64,000 nucleotides of DNA from Acidobacteriota bacterium. Its GTDB lineage: Bacteria > Acidobacteriota > Aminicenantia > Aminicenantales > Saccharicenantaceae. The notes under the pieces were generated by a model. The model was not told the origin of the DNA, made no database searches, and saw only the letters and a program-made list of their open reading frames with translations. Numbering within the stretch: position 1 is the stretch's first letter; every line of letters starts with the position of its first letter. Where the stretch lies: positions 248,001 through 312,000 of the forward strand of contig JAKLEN010000001.1 in assembly GCA_022711665.1 (NCBI GenBank), given 5' to 3'. The position numbers and the translations under genes were made by a program. Shown piece by piece: positions 37,059 to 45,429 of this stretch.

Positions 37059-39752
37059 TCAGAGCGATATATCCAGGGTCAGCGGCCGGCCCGGTTCGAC
37101 CCGGACGGGCCTCATCCATATAACCCGGACGGCGTCGCCGGTCCTCTTGATCGTGGCCGCGGCCGGGGCCCCGGCCACGGCGGTCTTGACCGAGCGGAGG
37201 GCCCGGCCGGCGACCGCGGGCGGCAGGCTGAAGTCGAGCTCCGCGAGCTCCATAACGCCGGCCCCGGCCTCGAGCCGGAGGGCCAGCCGGCCGGCCGACC
37301 CGGCCCGCTGCGAGTACGTGCCCCAGCCCGACCCGGCCGTCCAGACCGTCCGGAAATCGTCCGCGTTCATCTTCGGGTCGAAGCCCATCCGCTTCTCGGG
37401 CGCCGAATAGGCCTGCCCCGACAGGGCCAGCAGCAGGCCCCACGACGACATGGCCCGGGCGTAATGATGCCCGCATTCGACCTCGTCCCAGGGATTCCGC
37501 CGGAGGCCGTCGTAGCGGTCGCGGACGGCCTTGACCACGCTCAAACCCTCGTCCAGGAGGCCTTCATAGATGAGGTGCGAGGCCACCTGGTACTCGATGC
37601 CCGTCCAGACCTCGTCGGAGTACGGGAACGGCAGCGGCGGCCGGCCGCCCTTGGGCCAGGAGCAGAGGAGCAGGCCTTTCTCGTCGTTGAGGGCGTAGGT
37701 CCGCTGGACGTTGGAGAAGTCCCGGAAGTCAGGCCGGAAATTGTACTTGTAGATGGCCCCGAGGGACGAGCGGATGCGGTCGGCCGGCAGGTAGCGGTCC
37801 AGGCCGGCGATCATGCCCAGCCACTGGCCGAGGAGCATGTCCGACAGGCAGCCCTCGCCGTACTGGTATTTCTTCTCCATGACCTTGTCGTATCTCTGGA
37901 CGTAGTATTCGCCGTTCCAGAGCGCGGCGTCGTAGGCCGTCTGGGCCTTGAGGTACATGAGCCGGTAGGTTTTGGCCGAGGGGACGTCCCCGGCGGCCAT
38001 GGCCATGGCCATGCCGGCCTGGAGCGCCCCGAGGTAGAAGCCGCTGAGCATGCTGTTCGGGCCGTAGAACTCGATGTCGTAGGTGTTGTGCTGCTCGCCC
38101 TCGAGCAGCCCGTCGCGGTCGGCGTCCCAGCCCTTCCAGGCGTAGTCGAGGGCCTTCTTGGCCTGGGGCCAGAGCTTCTTGAGCCAGGCCGTGTCGCCGG
38201 AGATCTGCCAGTCGCGATAGAGGCTGATGATCCGGCCGAGCTGGCCGTCGGCGGCCGGCTTGAAGTCCCAGAGGACGCCGCCCGCGAGCGGCAGCGAGGT
38301 GCGGAATATCATCGCCCCGTCGGGCTTGAGGTTGACGAGGAAATCCGTCTCGCGCATGGTCCGCTCGAGCGAGGGGAAGAGGAAGGCCAGCGACTGGGCG
38401 TAGTTCCAGACGTGGGCGCAGTTGAGCGGGCAGCAGCCGCCCTGGTCGCCGCAGCCCTCGAAGCCGTAGTAGTTGCCGTCGGCCAGCCGGAAGCCCGTCG
38501 TCGTCCGGATGATCGCCGCCTGGCTCGAGACGGCGTCGAGGACGTAGGGCGGCAGGGTCGTCCCGAAGAAGGCGTCGTGGAAGGCCCGGCTCGGCTTTTC
38601 GAGCCGGTCGAGGTTGGCCTGCAGGTATTCGGCCGCGGCCCAGGCGTCGGCGTGCCGCGACGCATAATAGTTCTTGAAGAGGCGGCCGCGCTGTCCCGGG
38701 ACGATGTCGAAATAGTTGAGGACGTTGGGGAAATGCCAGGAGACGATGAACGGCAGGACGACCTCCTGGCCGGGGGCGATCGTGGCCATGAGGCCGAGCG
38801 TCCCGACGTCGGTCTGCTTGTCGGGCGACGGCGAGACCTCGGCCAGGTCCCGGAGCCGGCCGTCGTCGCCGAAATCGTCCCAGAAGATCTGGAGATCGTC
38901 CCACCACTCGCCCCGGACCCAATGGGTGAGATAGGTGACGTCCGGCCACGGCGTCGTCAGGGCCATAGTGCCGTAGGCCGGCTCCCCGGCCCCGACCTTG
39001 CGCGAGGACAGGGCCAGGCCGCGGAGCGCGGCCGTGGCCTTGTATTCGTTGACGTTCTGGCCGAACTTGTCGTTGCCCAGACCGTCGACCATGCCGACGC
39101 CGTCGTAGCCGACGGGGTTGATGAACGAGCCGGCCACGGTGACCTTGGCCGTCGCGGCGCCCGTGTTCTTGACGCGGTAGCGCAGGACGAAGGCCGGGAT
39201 GCCGGAGTCGTCCGGCTCCAGCGGGACGAGGGGATTGAACGCTTCGAGGGTGATCTCAAGCGGCACCCGGCTGTCGGAAAGCTCGACTGCGGCGTAGGGA
39301 TACTCGCCCTTGAAGCGGGCCTTCTCCATGCGCGGCAGCCCGGGAACATGGACCCGGCGGAAGCCGAAGCCGGTCGTGAACGGCGGCTCCAGCGGCCCCT
39401 CGAGAACGCGGACGGTCTTGCGGCCGGACTGCTCGCAGTACAGGGCGAAGAAGGTGAAGGGCATGTGAACGCCCTTGCCCGGCCGGTTGAAGATCTCCCA
39501 GTCGCGGAGATTGCCGCGGCCGCCGAGCGATATCGTGCCGGTGCCGACCCCGCCGAGCGGGAAGGCGACCTCGCCGAGGGCCCGGCCCTCGAACGTCCGG
39601 ACGGGCCCGGAGCGTGCCAGCTCGTCGCGGCCGTAGGGCTGCGGCGAGGCCGGGGACTGGCCGCCGGCCGCGAAGGGCATGATCAGGCACAAGGCCAGGA
39701 ACAGGATCGGGAAGCGGGCCGGGGCCCGCGGCGTGAGGACCGGACTCGTCAT
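37059..39752 (-). CDS. Glycoside hydrolase family 116 beta-glucosidase
   Basis: An 897-residue protein with a signal peptide (about 1-32). The N-terminal beta-sandwich domain of GH116 covers about 45-400 (FEGRALGEVAFPLGGVGTGTISLGG ... GEWWDDLQIFWDDFG), and the (alpha/alpha)6 catalytic domain follows, with CAHVWNYAQSLAFLFPSLERTMRE and EGEQHNTYDIEFYGPNSML. The family includes the non-lysosomal glucosylceramidase GBA2 and bacterial beta-glucosidases or xylosidases. A GAGGAGG site supports the ATG at 39752. Secretion and neighbouring GH3 and GH36 genes suggest glycan scavenging; the natural substrate is unknown. Confidence 0.9.
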   Translation of the reverse strand: MTSPVLTPRAPARFPILFLALCLIMPFAAGGQSPASPQPYGRDELARSGPVRTFEGRALGEVAFPLGGVGTGTISLGGRGNLRDWEIFNRPGKGVHMPFTFFALYCEQSGRKTVRVLEGPLEPPFTTGFGFRRVHVPGLPRMEKARFKGEYPYAAVELSDSRVPLEITLEAFNPLVPLEPDDSGIPAFVLRYRVKNTGAATAKVTVAGSFINPVGYDGVGMVDGLGNDKFGQNVNEYKATAALRGLALSSRKVGAGEPAYGTMALTTPWPDVTYLTHWVRGEWWDDLQIFWDDFGDDGRLRDLAEVSPSPDKQTDVGTLGLMATIAPGQEVVLPFIVSWHFPNVLNYFDIVPGQRGRLFKNYYASRHADAWAAAEYLQANLDRLEKPSRAFHDAFFGTTLPPYVLDAVSSQAAIIRTTTGFRLADGNYYGFEGCGDQGGCCPLNCAHVWNYAQSLAFLFPSLERTMRETDFLVNLKPDGAMIFRTSLPLAGGVLWDFKPAADGQLGRIISLYRDWQISGDTAWLKKLWPQAKKALDYAWKGWDADRDGLLEGEQHNTYDIEFYGPNSMLSGFYLGALQAGMAMAMAAGDVPSAKTYRLMYLKAQTAYDAALWNGEYYVQRYDKVMEKKYQYGEGCLSDMLLGQWLGMIAGLDRYLPADRIRSSLGAIYKYNFRPDFRDFSNVQRTYALNDEKGLLLCSWPKGGRPPLPFPYSDEVWTGIEYQVASHLIYEGLLDEGLSVVKAVRDRYDGLRRNPWDEVECGHHYARAMSSWGLLLALSGQAYSAPEKRMGFDPKMNADDFRTVWTAGSGWGTYSQRAGSAGRLALRLEAGAGVMELAELDFSLPPAVAGRALRSVKTAVAGAPAAATIKRTGDAVRVIWMRPVRVEPGRPLTLDISL

Positions 39753-39862
39753 GGAGGCCTCCTCGGAGCGTGGGATGGGCAAGCCTGCCTTCCTTAACTA
39801 AAGGAACGGAGGCGGAAAGTCAATCACCCCCGTCGACCGCCGGGGGTCCGCCGGGGCGGCGA

Positions 39863-40339
39863 TCAGTTCCGGGGCCGGCCCCGGCGGGCCCGGAGCTGAT
39901 CGATCTTCAGTTCCATGTCGCCGGCGTGCGTGCCCGGCCAGAAGACGCGGCCGCAGCCGGCGCAGACGGCGAACGACGCGGCCCGCTCGCCGATGTAGGG
40001 CGAGACCAGGTTGCGGGCCGGCTCGCGGCCGAGCGGCTTGAGCGGCAGGTTGCAGGCCAGGCAGCGCGTGTTCGGCCGGATCTCGTCCCAGAGGCCGTAT
40101 TCGTCGAGAACCTGGACGACCTGGTCCTGCCAGTCATCGCTGCGGACGAACAGGCGGTCGGGGCGCCGGGCCGTCCTTTCGATGAGCCCCGTGTCGCGGG
40201 TCAGCAGGACGCGGCCTTCGCGGCGGGCCAGGGCGACGAGGTCGGGGTCCTCGGCCTTGGGGAAGTAGGCGGCGTCGAAGCCGAGGATGCGCAGCCACTT
40301 GGCCAGCCTGCCGAGCATGCAGTCGGCGACGAAGGTCAT
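39863..40339 (-). CDS. Mut7-C RNase-domain protein
   Basis: A 158-residue cytoplasmic protein of the Mut7-C family: a PIN-like fold with acidic residues (VADCMLGRLAKWLRILGFDAAYF, EDPDLVALARREGRVLLTRD) and a zinc ribbon of four Cys (C93, C96, C126, C129). RNase activity is proposed for the family from the PIN-like fold. GGAGGT precedes the ATG at 40339. It is 8 bases beyond the stop position of the His-rich permease gene, which it precedes in transcription, so the two are likely cotranscribed. Confidence 0.87.
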   Translation of the reverse strand: MTFVADCMLGRLAKWLRILGFDAAYFPKAEDPDLVALARREGRVLLTRDTGLIERTARRPDRLFVRSDDWQDQVVQVLDEYGLWDEIRPNTRCLACNLPLKPLGREPARNLVSPYIGERAASFAVCAGCGRVFWPGTHAGDMELKIDQLRARRGRPRN

Positions 40340-40346
40340 GGACCTC

Positions 40347-41132
40347 CTAGAGGCCGAGGAATTGGACGGCCAGGCCGGACGCGAAGATCATCAGGCCGGC
40401 CAGGGCGTGCGAGTAGCGCTCGAGCCGGCCCAGCTTGACGAAGCGGACGCCGTACGAGGCCGCGGCGATGATGATAAGCATCGTGGCGATGGTCGCCAGG
40501 CCGAAGGCCCCGGCGACCAGGGCGACGCCGGCCGTGCTGTGGCGGGCGGCCGGGTACATGACCAGCGGGATAAGAGGCTCGCAGGGCCCGAAGACGAAGA
40601 TGGTGAACAGGACCCAGGGCGTGATATTGGCCTTGCCCGGGCCCTCGCCGTGGGGATGGGCATGCTCGGCCAGCTCGTGGGTGTGGGCATGGGCGTGCTG
40701 GTGGACGTGTTCGTGGTCCGGGTCGTGCGGGCCCTGGTCCGGGCCGTGGGGATGGACGACGGCGTCCTCGTGATCGTGGAGGTGCTGGTGGACGTGGGGC
40801 TTGCCGCGCCAGGCCCGGCGCATGCCCCAGGCGAAATAGGCGAACCCGAAGCCGATGAGCAGCCAGGCGGCGATAGCGCCGCGGGTGGACTCGACGCCCT
40901 CGAGCCTGGCCACGGCGATGCCCAGGGCGATGCCCGCGAAGCCGAGGACGACCGAGCTCAGGATGTGGCCGAGGCCGGCGAAAAAGGATACCAGGAGCGT
41001 CTTGCGGAGCGTCCAGTTGCGGGCCCGGCCGATGACGATGAACGGCAGGTAGTGGTCGGGGCCGATGACGGTATGAACGAGGCCGAGGGTAGCGGCCGTG
41101 CCGGCCAGCACCCAGATGTCGTGGCTGATCAT
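40347..41132 (-). CDS. His-rich metal permease of the NicO/UreH/TauE type
   Basis: A 261-residue membrane protein with six predicted helices. The first helices contain HTVIGPDHYLPFIVIGRARNW, like the HX4DH motif of nickel/cobalt transporters. A central hydrophilic loop (about 113-161) has roughly 20 histidines in HxH runs, a likely metal buffer. Helix five has FVFGPCEPLIPLVMYPAA. Nickel or cobalt transport is the best guess; other transition metals are possible. The ATG at 41132 is preferred over a GTG at 41147, though neither has a strong ribosome site. tRNA-Ala lies just upstream on the same strand. Confidence 0.78.
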   Translation of the reverse strand: MISHDIWVLAGTAATLGLVHTVIGPDHYLPFIVIGRARNWTLRKTLLVSFFAGLGHILSSVVLGFAGIALGIAVARLEGVESTRGAIAAWLLIGFGFAYFAWGMRRAWRGKPHVHQHLHDHEDAVVHPHGPDQGPHDPDHEHVHQHAHAHTHELAEHAHPHGEGPGKANITPWVLFTIFVFGPCEPLIPLVMYPAARHSTAGVALVAGAFGLATIATMLIIIAAASYGVRFVKLGRLERYSHALAGLMIFASGLAVQFLGL

Positions 41133-41184
41133 CAGAGTTCCAATCACGCGCCCCGGCCCGGACCGGGGAGGGAAAAGGAAAGAA

Positions 41185-41260
41185 TGGTGGACGGTAGGAG
41201 ATTCGAACTCCCGACCTCAGCGTTGCGAACGCCGCGCTCTCCCAGCTGAGCTAACCGCCC
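41185..41260 (-). tRNA. tRNA-Ala (anticodon CGC)
   Basis: A 76-base cloverleaf on the minus strand with encoded CCA. The acceptor stem contains the G3-U70 wobble that identifies alanine tRNAs. The anticodon loop is TTCGCAA (anticodon CGC, codon GCG), the D-loop contains AGCTGGGA, and the T-loop is TTCGAAT. All four stems pair without disruption. Confidence 0.96.
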
Positions 41261-41354
41261 ACAGCTTGCGTTTTGTCGGCTCTCCGACCCCGAAAATCCC
41301 CCTCATGATACCAAAACGGCCGCCGGCCGGCAACCGCCCGGCGGTCCGAGCCCA

Positions 41355-41383
41355 TTGTTTCGGCCGCCGGGCTGGTCTACAAT
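41355..41383 (+). promoter_or_regulatory. Promoter of the coiled-coil protein/alpha-galactosidase operon
   Basis: -35 TTGTTT (41355-41360), a 17-base spacer, and -10 TACAAT (41378-41383), 18 bases before the ATG at 41402. Confidence 0.6.
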
Positions 41384-41401
41384 GCGGGCGGAAGGTCCGT
41401 C

Positions 41402-41746
41402 ATGGGCAAGACGATCGTCGCCCTCGTCCTCATCGCCGCAGCCGGGTATTTCGTCTACCAGCAGCTCGAACGGACCTCGTCCGAGGAGGAGGAGCTCGTC
41501 GCCCACCTCCGCGATCGCTATGCCGCCGTCGTCAACACGTTCGCCAGCGCCGCCGGCCGGTCCGGCACGATCGGCCTGGATACGACCATGGACGCCGACG
41601 CCGCGGTGAACGCCATGAAAAAGCTCCGGGCCGAGCTGGAGGCGCTCCGGGCCAGGCTGACCGAGGAGCGGGCCGTCCGCAAGGCCGACGAGCTCCTGGA
41701 AAAGATCGACAACTTCTACAGAAAGAACGACATCATCCGGCCGTGA
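41402..41746 (+). CDS. Small membrane-anchored coiled-coil protein
   Basis: A 114-residue protein with one N-terminal transmembrane segment (MGKTIVALVLIAAAGYFVYQ) followed by a largely charged helical region; about 70-105 (MKKLRAELEALRARLTEERAVRKADELLEKID) has heptad character and could form a coiled coil. I do not recognise a family. A GGAAGG site precedes the ATG. Its stop overlaps the alpha-galactosidase start (GTGA), so the two are translated together, although the second protein has no signal sequence. It is probably an inner-membrane protein facing the periplasm or cytoplasm; function unknown. Confidence 0.72.
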   Translation: MGKTIVALVLIAAAGYFVYQQLERTSSEEEELVAHLRDRYAAVVNTFASAAGRSGTIGLDTTMDADAAVNAMKKLRAELEALRARLTEERAVRKADELLEKIDNFYRKNDIIRP

Positions 41747-43380
41747 AATTCCAGCTCTTCGGCCAACCCGCCCGCGCCGGCCGGCTGGCGCGCCATTGGG
41801 AGAACGTCCGTCTCGAGGCGGTCGTCGAAAGGAACCCGCGCGGCTGGCTCGTCAAGGGAACTGTCGCCGGACGGCCGGGCCGGATCGAGGTCTTCCGGGC
41901 CCCGGCGCCGCCGTCCTTTGTCCTCAACAATTGGCAATCCTGGGGGCCGATCCAGGCGGCGACGCCGGCGACGCGCTTCCCCGAGCTCGAAGCCATCGTC
42001 CGCGACTACAGCCCCTACCTCTTCTCGCCCCTGCCGGACGAGCTCCAGCGCGGGCCCGTCGGCGATTATTTCCTGGCCTGGGACGGGGGGCTGGCCGGGT
42101 TCCTGGCATCGCGCCGCGCCCATCCGTTCTTCACCGTCGAAGGGAACGAGCTGGTCGGCTGGCTCGATTATTTCGACGCCGAGTTCGAGTCGCCGGTGGC
42201 GCTCGAGCCCCTGGCTGTGCTCGCCGGCGGGCCCGTAGCCGACCTCCTCGACGGCTACGCCCGGCTGGTCAAGCGGGCCGGCCGCGTCCGCATCAATCCC
42301 TGGAACCCGGCCGGCTGGTGCAGCTGGTACCATTACTTCGGCCGGCTCGGCTGGCCGGACGTCCTGGAGAACCTCGACGCCGCGGCCGCCGACCGGCGGG
42401 CCTTTCCCTTCGACGTCTTTCAGGTCGACGACGGCTACGAAACGGAGATCGGCGACTGGATGTCGCCCAAGCCGGGCTATCCCGATTTGGGCGGCCTGGC
42501 CCGGGCCATCAAGGCCAGGGGCTTCCGGGCCGGCATCTGGACGGCCCCCTTCAGCGCCGCGGAAACGTCGCGGCTGTTCGCCGAGCACCCCGGCTGGATG
42601 GTCGCGGACGGCGGCCGGCCCAAGCCCTGCTACCGGGGCTGGGGCCGGACGATCTACGCCCTGGACACGACGCATCCGGAGGTCCGGGAGTGGCTCGACG
42701 CGACCTTCCGGGGGCTGCGGCGGGCCGGCTTCTCGTATCTCAAGATCGACTTCCTGTTCGCGGCGGCCATGCCGGGCGAGCGGCGCCGGCGCGTCACGCC
42801 CATCCAAGCCTACAGGGAGGGGATGCGGGTCATCCGGCGGGCGGCCTGCCGGGAGTTCGTCCTCGGGTGCGGCGCTCCGCTACTGCCGTCGGTCGGACTG
42901 GTGGACGGCATGCGCATCGGCGAGGACACGGCGCCGCACTGGAAGACCAAGCCTTCCCCGTTCCAGGGGCCGAACGCCTTTTTCGCCCTGAAGAACGCCC
43001 TGATGCGTCAGTTCATGCACCGGACTTTTTGGCTCAACGACCCGGATTGCCTGCTTCTGCGCGACCGGGAGATCGATCTTTCGCGGAACGAAAGGGAGCT
43101 CTACGCCCTGGCCGCCGGGGTCCTGGACAACATGATCATCGACAGCGACCGGCTCTCGCTCCTGGGCCCGGACGGAGCGTGGCTCCTCGGGCGCGCCCTG
43201 GCGCTCCGGGGAGGCCGGGCCAGGGTGGAGGGCCTCCTTGGGGAATTCGGGGAGGACGCCTATCGCCTCGAAAGCCGGGGCGGGCGTGCCGGGCACGTCA
43301 GTCTGGCCGCCAACCTGTCAGACGGGGATAGAACGATCGACGGACGGACGGTCGCCCCGCGCTCGGCCCTTATCCTTTAG
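41743..43380 (+). CDS. Glycoside hydrolase family 36 alpha-galactosidase-like enzyme
   Basis: A 545-residue GH36/melibiase-type protein. After an N-terminal beta-sandwich (about 1-175) comes the catalytic barrel with GWCSWYHYFGRLGW, VDDGYETEIGDW, nucleophile D336 in YLKIDFLFA, and the acid/base region RIGEDTAPHW (D395). The C-terminal beta domain is short. There is no signal peptide, so the enzyme is cytoplasmic and would act on imported oligosaccharides. It starts with GTG at 41743, overlapping the upstream stop. Related raffinose-synthase or alpha-N-acetylgalactosaminidase activities cannot be excluded. Confidence 0.87.
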   Translation: MKFQLFGQPARAGRLARHWENVRLEAVVERNPRGWLVKGTVAGRPGRIEVFRAPAPPSFVLNNWQSWGPIQAATPATRFPELEAIVRDYSPYLFSPLPDELQRGPVGDYFLAWDGGLAGFLASRRAHPFFTVEGNELVGWLDYFDAEFESPVALEPLAVLAGGPVADLLDGYARLVKRAGRVRINPWNPAGWCSWYHYFGRLGWPDVLENLDAAAADRRAFPFDVFQVDDGYETEIGDWMSPKPGYPDLGGLARAIKARGFRAGIWTAPFSAAETSRLFAEHPGWMVADGGRPKPCYRGWGRTIYALDTTHPEVREWLDATFRGLRRAGFSYLKIDFLFAAAMPGERRRRVTPIQAYREGMRVIRRAACREFVLGCGAPLLPSVGLVDGMRIGEDTAPHWKTKPSPFQGPNAFFALKNALMRQFMHRTFWLNDPDCLLLRDREIDLSRNERELYALAAGVLDNMIIDSDRLSLLGPDGAWLLGRALALRGGRARVEGLLGEFGEDAYRLESRGGRAGHVSLAANLSDGDRTIDGRTVAPRSALIL

Positions 43381-43632
43381 GCCACCGGCCGGGAAGGAAC
43401 GGAAAGCCGGCCGCCGTGACCGGGGGGTATATGGAAAAGCCGAGGACCCGACCGTCCCCGGCTTTGAGAAAAACCCCTTCCCCTCTTTTGCCCCTCACCT
43501 TTTTGGGCGTCCCAGGACCGCACCTTCCCGTTCCCGCACCTGTGAAGTTAAGCCATTCTGCTCCGTTGTCAAGCGCTTCTTGGGGATGTCGTAATTTGTC
43601 AGGAAATGTCATGACGCCGGAGGGCGCCGGGG
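43381..43632. other. Convergent intergenic region, 252 bases
   Basis: This gap lies between the converging alpha-galactosidase and purM genes. It contains the hairpin at 43436-43465 and otherwise low-information sequence; no open frame with a ribosome site is supported. Confidence 0.6.
43436..43465 (-). terminator. Intrinsic terminator candidate for purM
   Basis: On the minus strand AAAGCCG and GGAC pair with GTCC and CGGCTTT through small bulges around a short loop, followed by TTTTCC. It is about 170 bases beyond the purM stop. The opposite strand lacks a T-run. Confidence 0.45.
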
Positions 43633-44640
43633 TCAGAGCAGGGTGACTTCGCGGTGGCCGCGGACCACCTCGCCAATGGTCCACGCCTTGACGCCCTGCC
43701 TGTTGAAGGCGGCGATGGTCCGGTCCATATCTCCCGGGGAAACGACCAGGGCCATGCCGACCCCCATGTTCAAGGTCCGGTACATCTCGCGCTCGTCGAC
43801 ATCGCCGGCCCGCTGGATCTTCTTGAATATGGGAGGGATGGGCCACGAGCCTTTCTCGATCCGGACCCCGAACCCGTCCGGTATGACCCGGGGGATGTTG
43901 TCGTAGAAGCCGCCGCCGGTGATATGGGCCATGGATTTGATGCGGACCGTTTTCAGGACCTCGAGGATGGCAGTGCAGTAGATCCGGGTCGGCCGCAGCA
44001 ACTCCCGCCACAGGCCGGCCTTGATCTCCCGGGGGGAGAAAACCTTGCGGGCCAGGGAATAGCCGTTGCTGTGGAGGCCGCTGGAAGCCAGGCCGATGAC
44101 GGCGTCCCCGGCCCGGCAGGTCCGGCCGTCGATGATCTTCGGCTCGTCGACCAGGCCGACGCAGAACCCGGCCAGATCCCACTTGCCGGGGGCGTAGAGG
44201 CCGGGCAGCTCGGCCGTCTCGCCGCCGACCAGGGCGCAGCGGGCCTCGCGGCAGCCCCGGACGACGCCCTTGACGATGTCGACCAGCATGGCCGGCGCGA
44301 CCTTGCCGACGGCGATATAGTCGAGGAAGAAGAGCGGCTCGGCCCCAAGGACGACGACGTCGTCGACGGACATGGCCACCAGGTCGACGCCGACCGTGTC
44401 GAATTTCCCGACCATGTCGGCGATGAGAAGCTTGGTCCCCACGCCGTCGGTCGAGGAAACGAGGACGGGCTTCTTTAGACCGGCCAGGCGTGGCCGGAAA
44501 AGGCCGGAAAAGCCGCCGATCCCGCCAAGGACCTCCGGCCGGCCCGTCGTCCGGACGAGCGGCCGGATCAGGCCGATGAAGCGGTCGGCGGCGTCGATGT
44601 CGACGCCGGCATTCTTATAGGTCACGCGGGCACGGGGCAT
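43633..44640 (-). CDS. purM: Phosphoribosylformylglycinamidine cyclo-ligase PurM
   Basis: A 335-residue AIR synthetase, which closes the imidazole ring in step five of purine synthesis using ATP. Diagnostic blocks are YKNAGVDIDAADRFI at the N-terminus, SSTDGVGTKLLIA, the ATP-binding DLVAMSVDDVVVLGAEPLFFLDYIA, and LVGGETAELPGLY and GLASSGLHSNGYSLAR. Length and motifs are complete. It is a lone purine gene here, so it is probably a single-gene transcript. It is divergent from the second ECF module, with Repeat B copy 3 between them. Confidence 0.95.
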   Translation of the reverse strand: MPRARVTYKNAGVDIDAADRFIGLIRPLVRTTGRPEVLGGIGGFSGLFRPRLAGLKKPVLVSSTDGVGTKLLIADMVGKFDTVGVDLVAMSVDDVVVLGAEPLFFLDYIAVGKVAPAMLVDIVKGVVRGCREARCALVGGETAELPGLYAPGKWDLAGFCVGLVDEPKIIDGRTCRAGDAVIGLASSGLHSNGYSLARKVFSPREIKAGLWRELLRPTRIYCTAILEVLKTVRIKSMAHITGGGFYDNIPRVIPDGFGVRIEKGSWPIPPIFKKIQRAGDVDEREMYRTLNMGVGMALVVSPGDMDRTIAAFNRQGVKAWTIGEVVRGHREVTLL

Positions 44641-44673
44641 ATTCGTTCTCCGCCCTTTTTTATAGCATAAGAA

Positions 44674-44788
44674 GGGCTCAAACCTAAACCTTTTAACTTT
44701 TCGGCGCCGGTTCTGGATCTCGGAGAGGGCCCGGCCCTGGGAAAACGGGGGAGAAGACCGGAAAAATAAAAGCGTTCAGGTTTGACCC
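44674..44788. repeat. Repeat B copy 3
   Basis: A 115-base element with diverged terminal inverted repeats of the GGGTCAAACC type; the left arm has one inserted C and the right arm reads GAACGCTTTTATT. The centre is longer than in the other copies. Unlike them it lies between divergent genes (purM and the ECF gene), ending 16 bases before the ECF -35 element, so a terminator role does not apply to all copies. Confidence 0.75.
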
Positions 44789-44805
44789 CCTCTGGCCCAC
44801 GGTGT

Positions 44806-44833
44806 AACCTTTTCCCCGAGGGGCGGTATGTAT
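44806..44833 (+). promoter_or_regulatory. Candidate ECF promoter of module 2
   Basis: AACCTTTT (AACC at 44806-44809), an 18-base gap, then ATGTAT (44828-44833). The pattern parallels the one upstream of ECF module 1. Transcription would start near 44840, which favours the ATG at 44875 over the one at 44836. Confidence 0.4.
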
Positions 44834-44874
44834 CGATGAACGCCGAACGTCCAAGGATCCCGAAAGCCGAGCGC

Positions 44875-45429
44875 ATGGCCCCGACAGACAACGAGCTGAT
44901 GGAAGACGTCCGGGACGGCCGGGTCGAGAAGCTGGCCGTCCTGTTCGAGAGATACCAGACGATGCTCTACAACTTCTTCCTGCGTCTGACGGGCAACCGG
45001 GCCGCCAGCGAAGACCTCGTCCAGGAGGTCTTCATCAGGATCCTGAAGTACCGGTCGGGCTATCTCTCCGAGAGCCGGTTCAACGTCTGGCTCTTCCAGA
45101 TCGCCCGCAACGCCCATATCGACTATCTGCGGAAGCAGAAGCCGGCCCTGCCCCTCGACGAGAAGCACGCCGAGACGCCCGGCCGCGAGCCTCTGCCGGA
45201 GGCCGCCTACGAGGCCGACCGCGAAGCGGAGCTCGTCCGCCGGGCCCTGGACCGCCTGCCCGTCAACAAACGGGAGATCCTGGTCCTCTTCCGCTTCCAG
45301 AACCTCAAGCTCCGGGAGATCGCCGAGCTCACGGGGGTCCAGGTTGGCACGGTCAAGGCCCAGGTCCACCGGGCCCTCAAGGACCTCAGCCGCGTCTATC
45401 TCGAGCTTCAGCGTGGAGACCTGTCATGA
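44875..45429 (+). CDS. ECF sigma factor, module 2
   Basis: A 184-residue ECF sigma factor. Region 2 is AVLFERYQTMLYNFFLRLTGNRAASEDLVQEVFIRILKYR, and region 4 is LDRLPVNKREILVLFRFQNLKLREIAELTGVQVGTVKAQVHRALKDL with its helix-turn-helix. The start at 44875 (MAPTDNELMEDV) gives the usual N-terminus; 44836 is possible but would lie at or before the predicted transcription start. Its stop overlaps the anti-sigma start as ATGA. It belongs to a different ECF subgroup from the module 1 sigma factor, judging by region 2 and 4 sequence. Confidence 0.88.
   Translation: MAPTDNELMEDVRDGRVEKLAVLFERYQTMLYNFFLRLTGNRAASEDLVQEVFIRILKYRSGYLSESRFNVWLFQIARNAHIDYLRKQKPALPLDEKHAETPGREPLPEAAYEADREAELVRRALDRLPVNKREILVLFRFQNLKLREIAELTGVQVGTVKAQVHRALKDLSRVYLELQRGDLS

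Noticed and set aside
40620..40790. Dense short direct repeats suggestive of a tandem array
   Set aside because: They are the codons of the His-rich loop of the metal permease, not an independent repeat or CRISPR.
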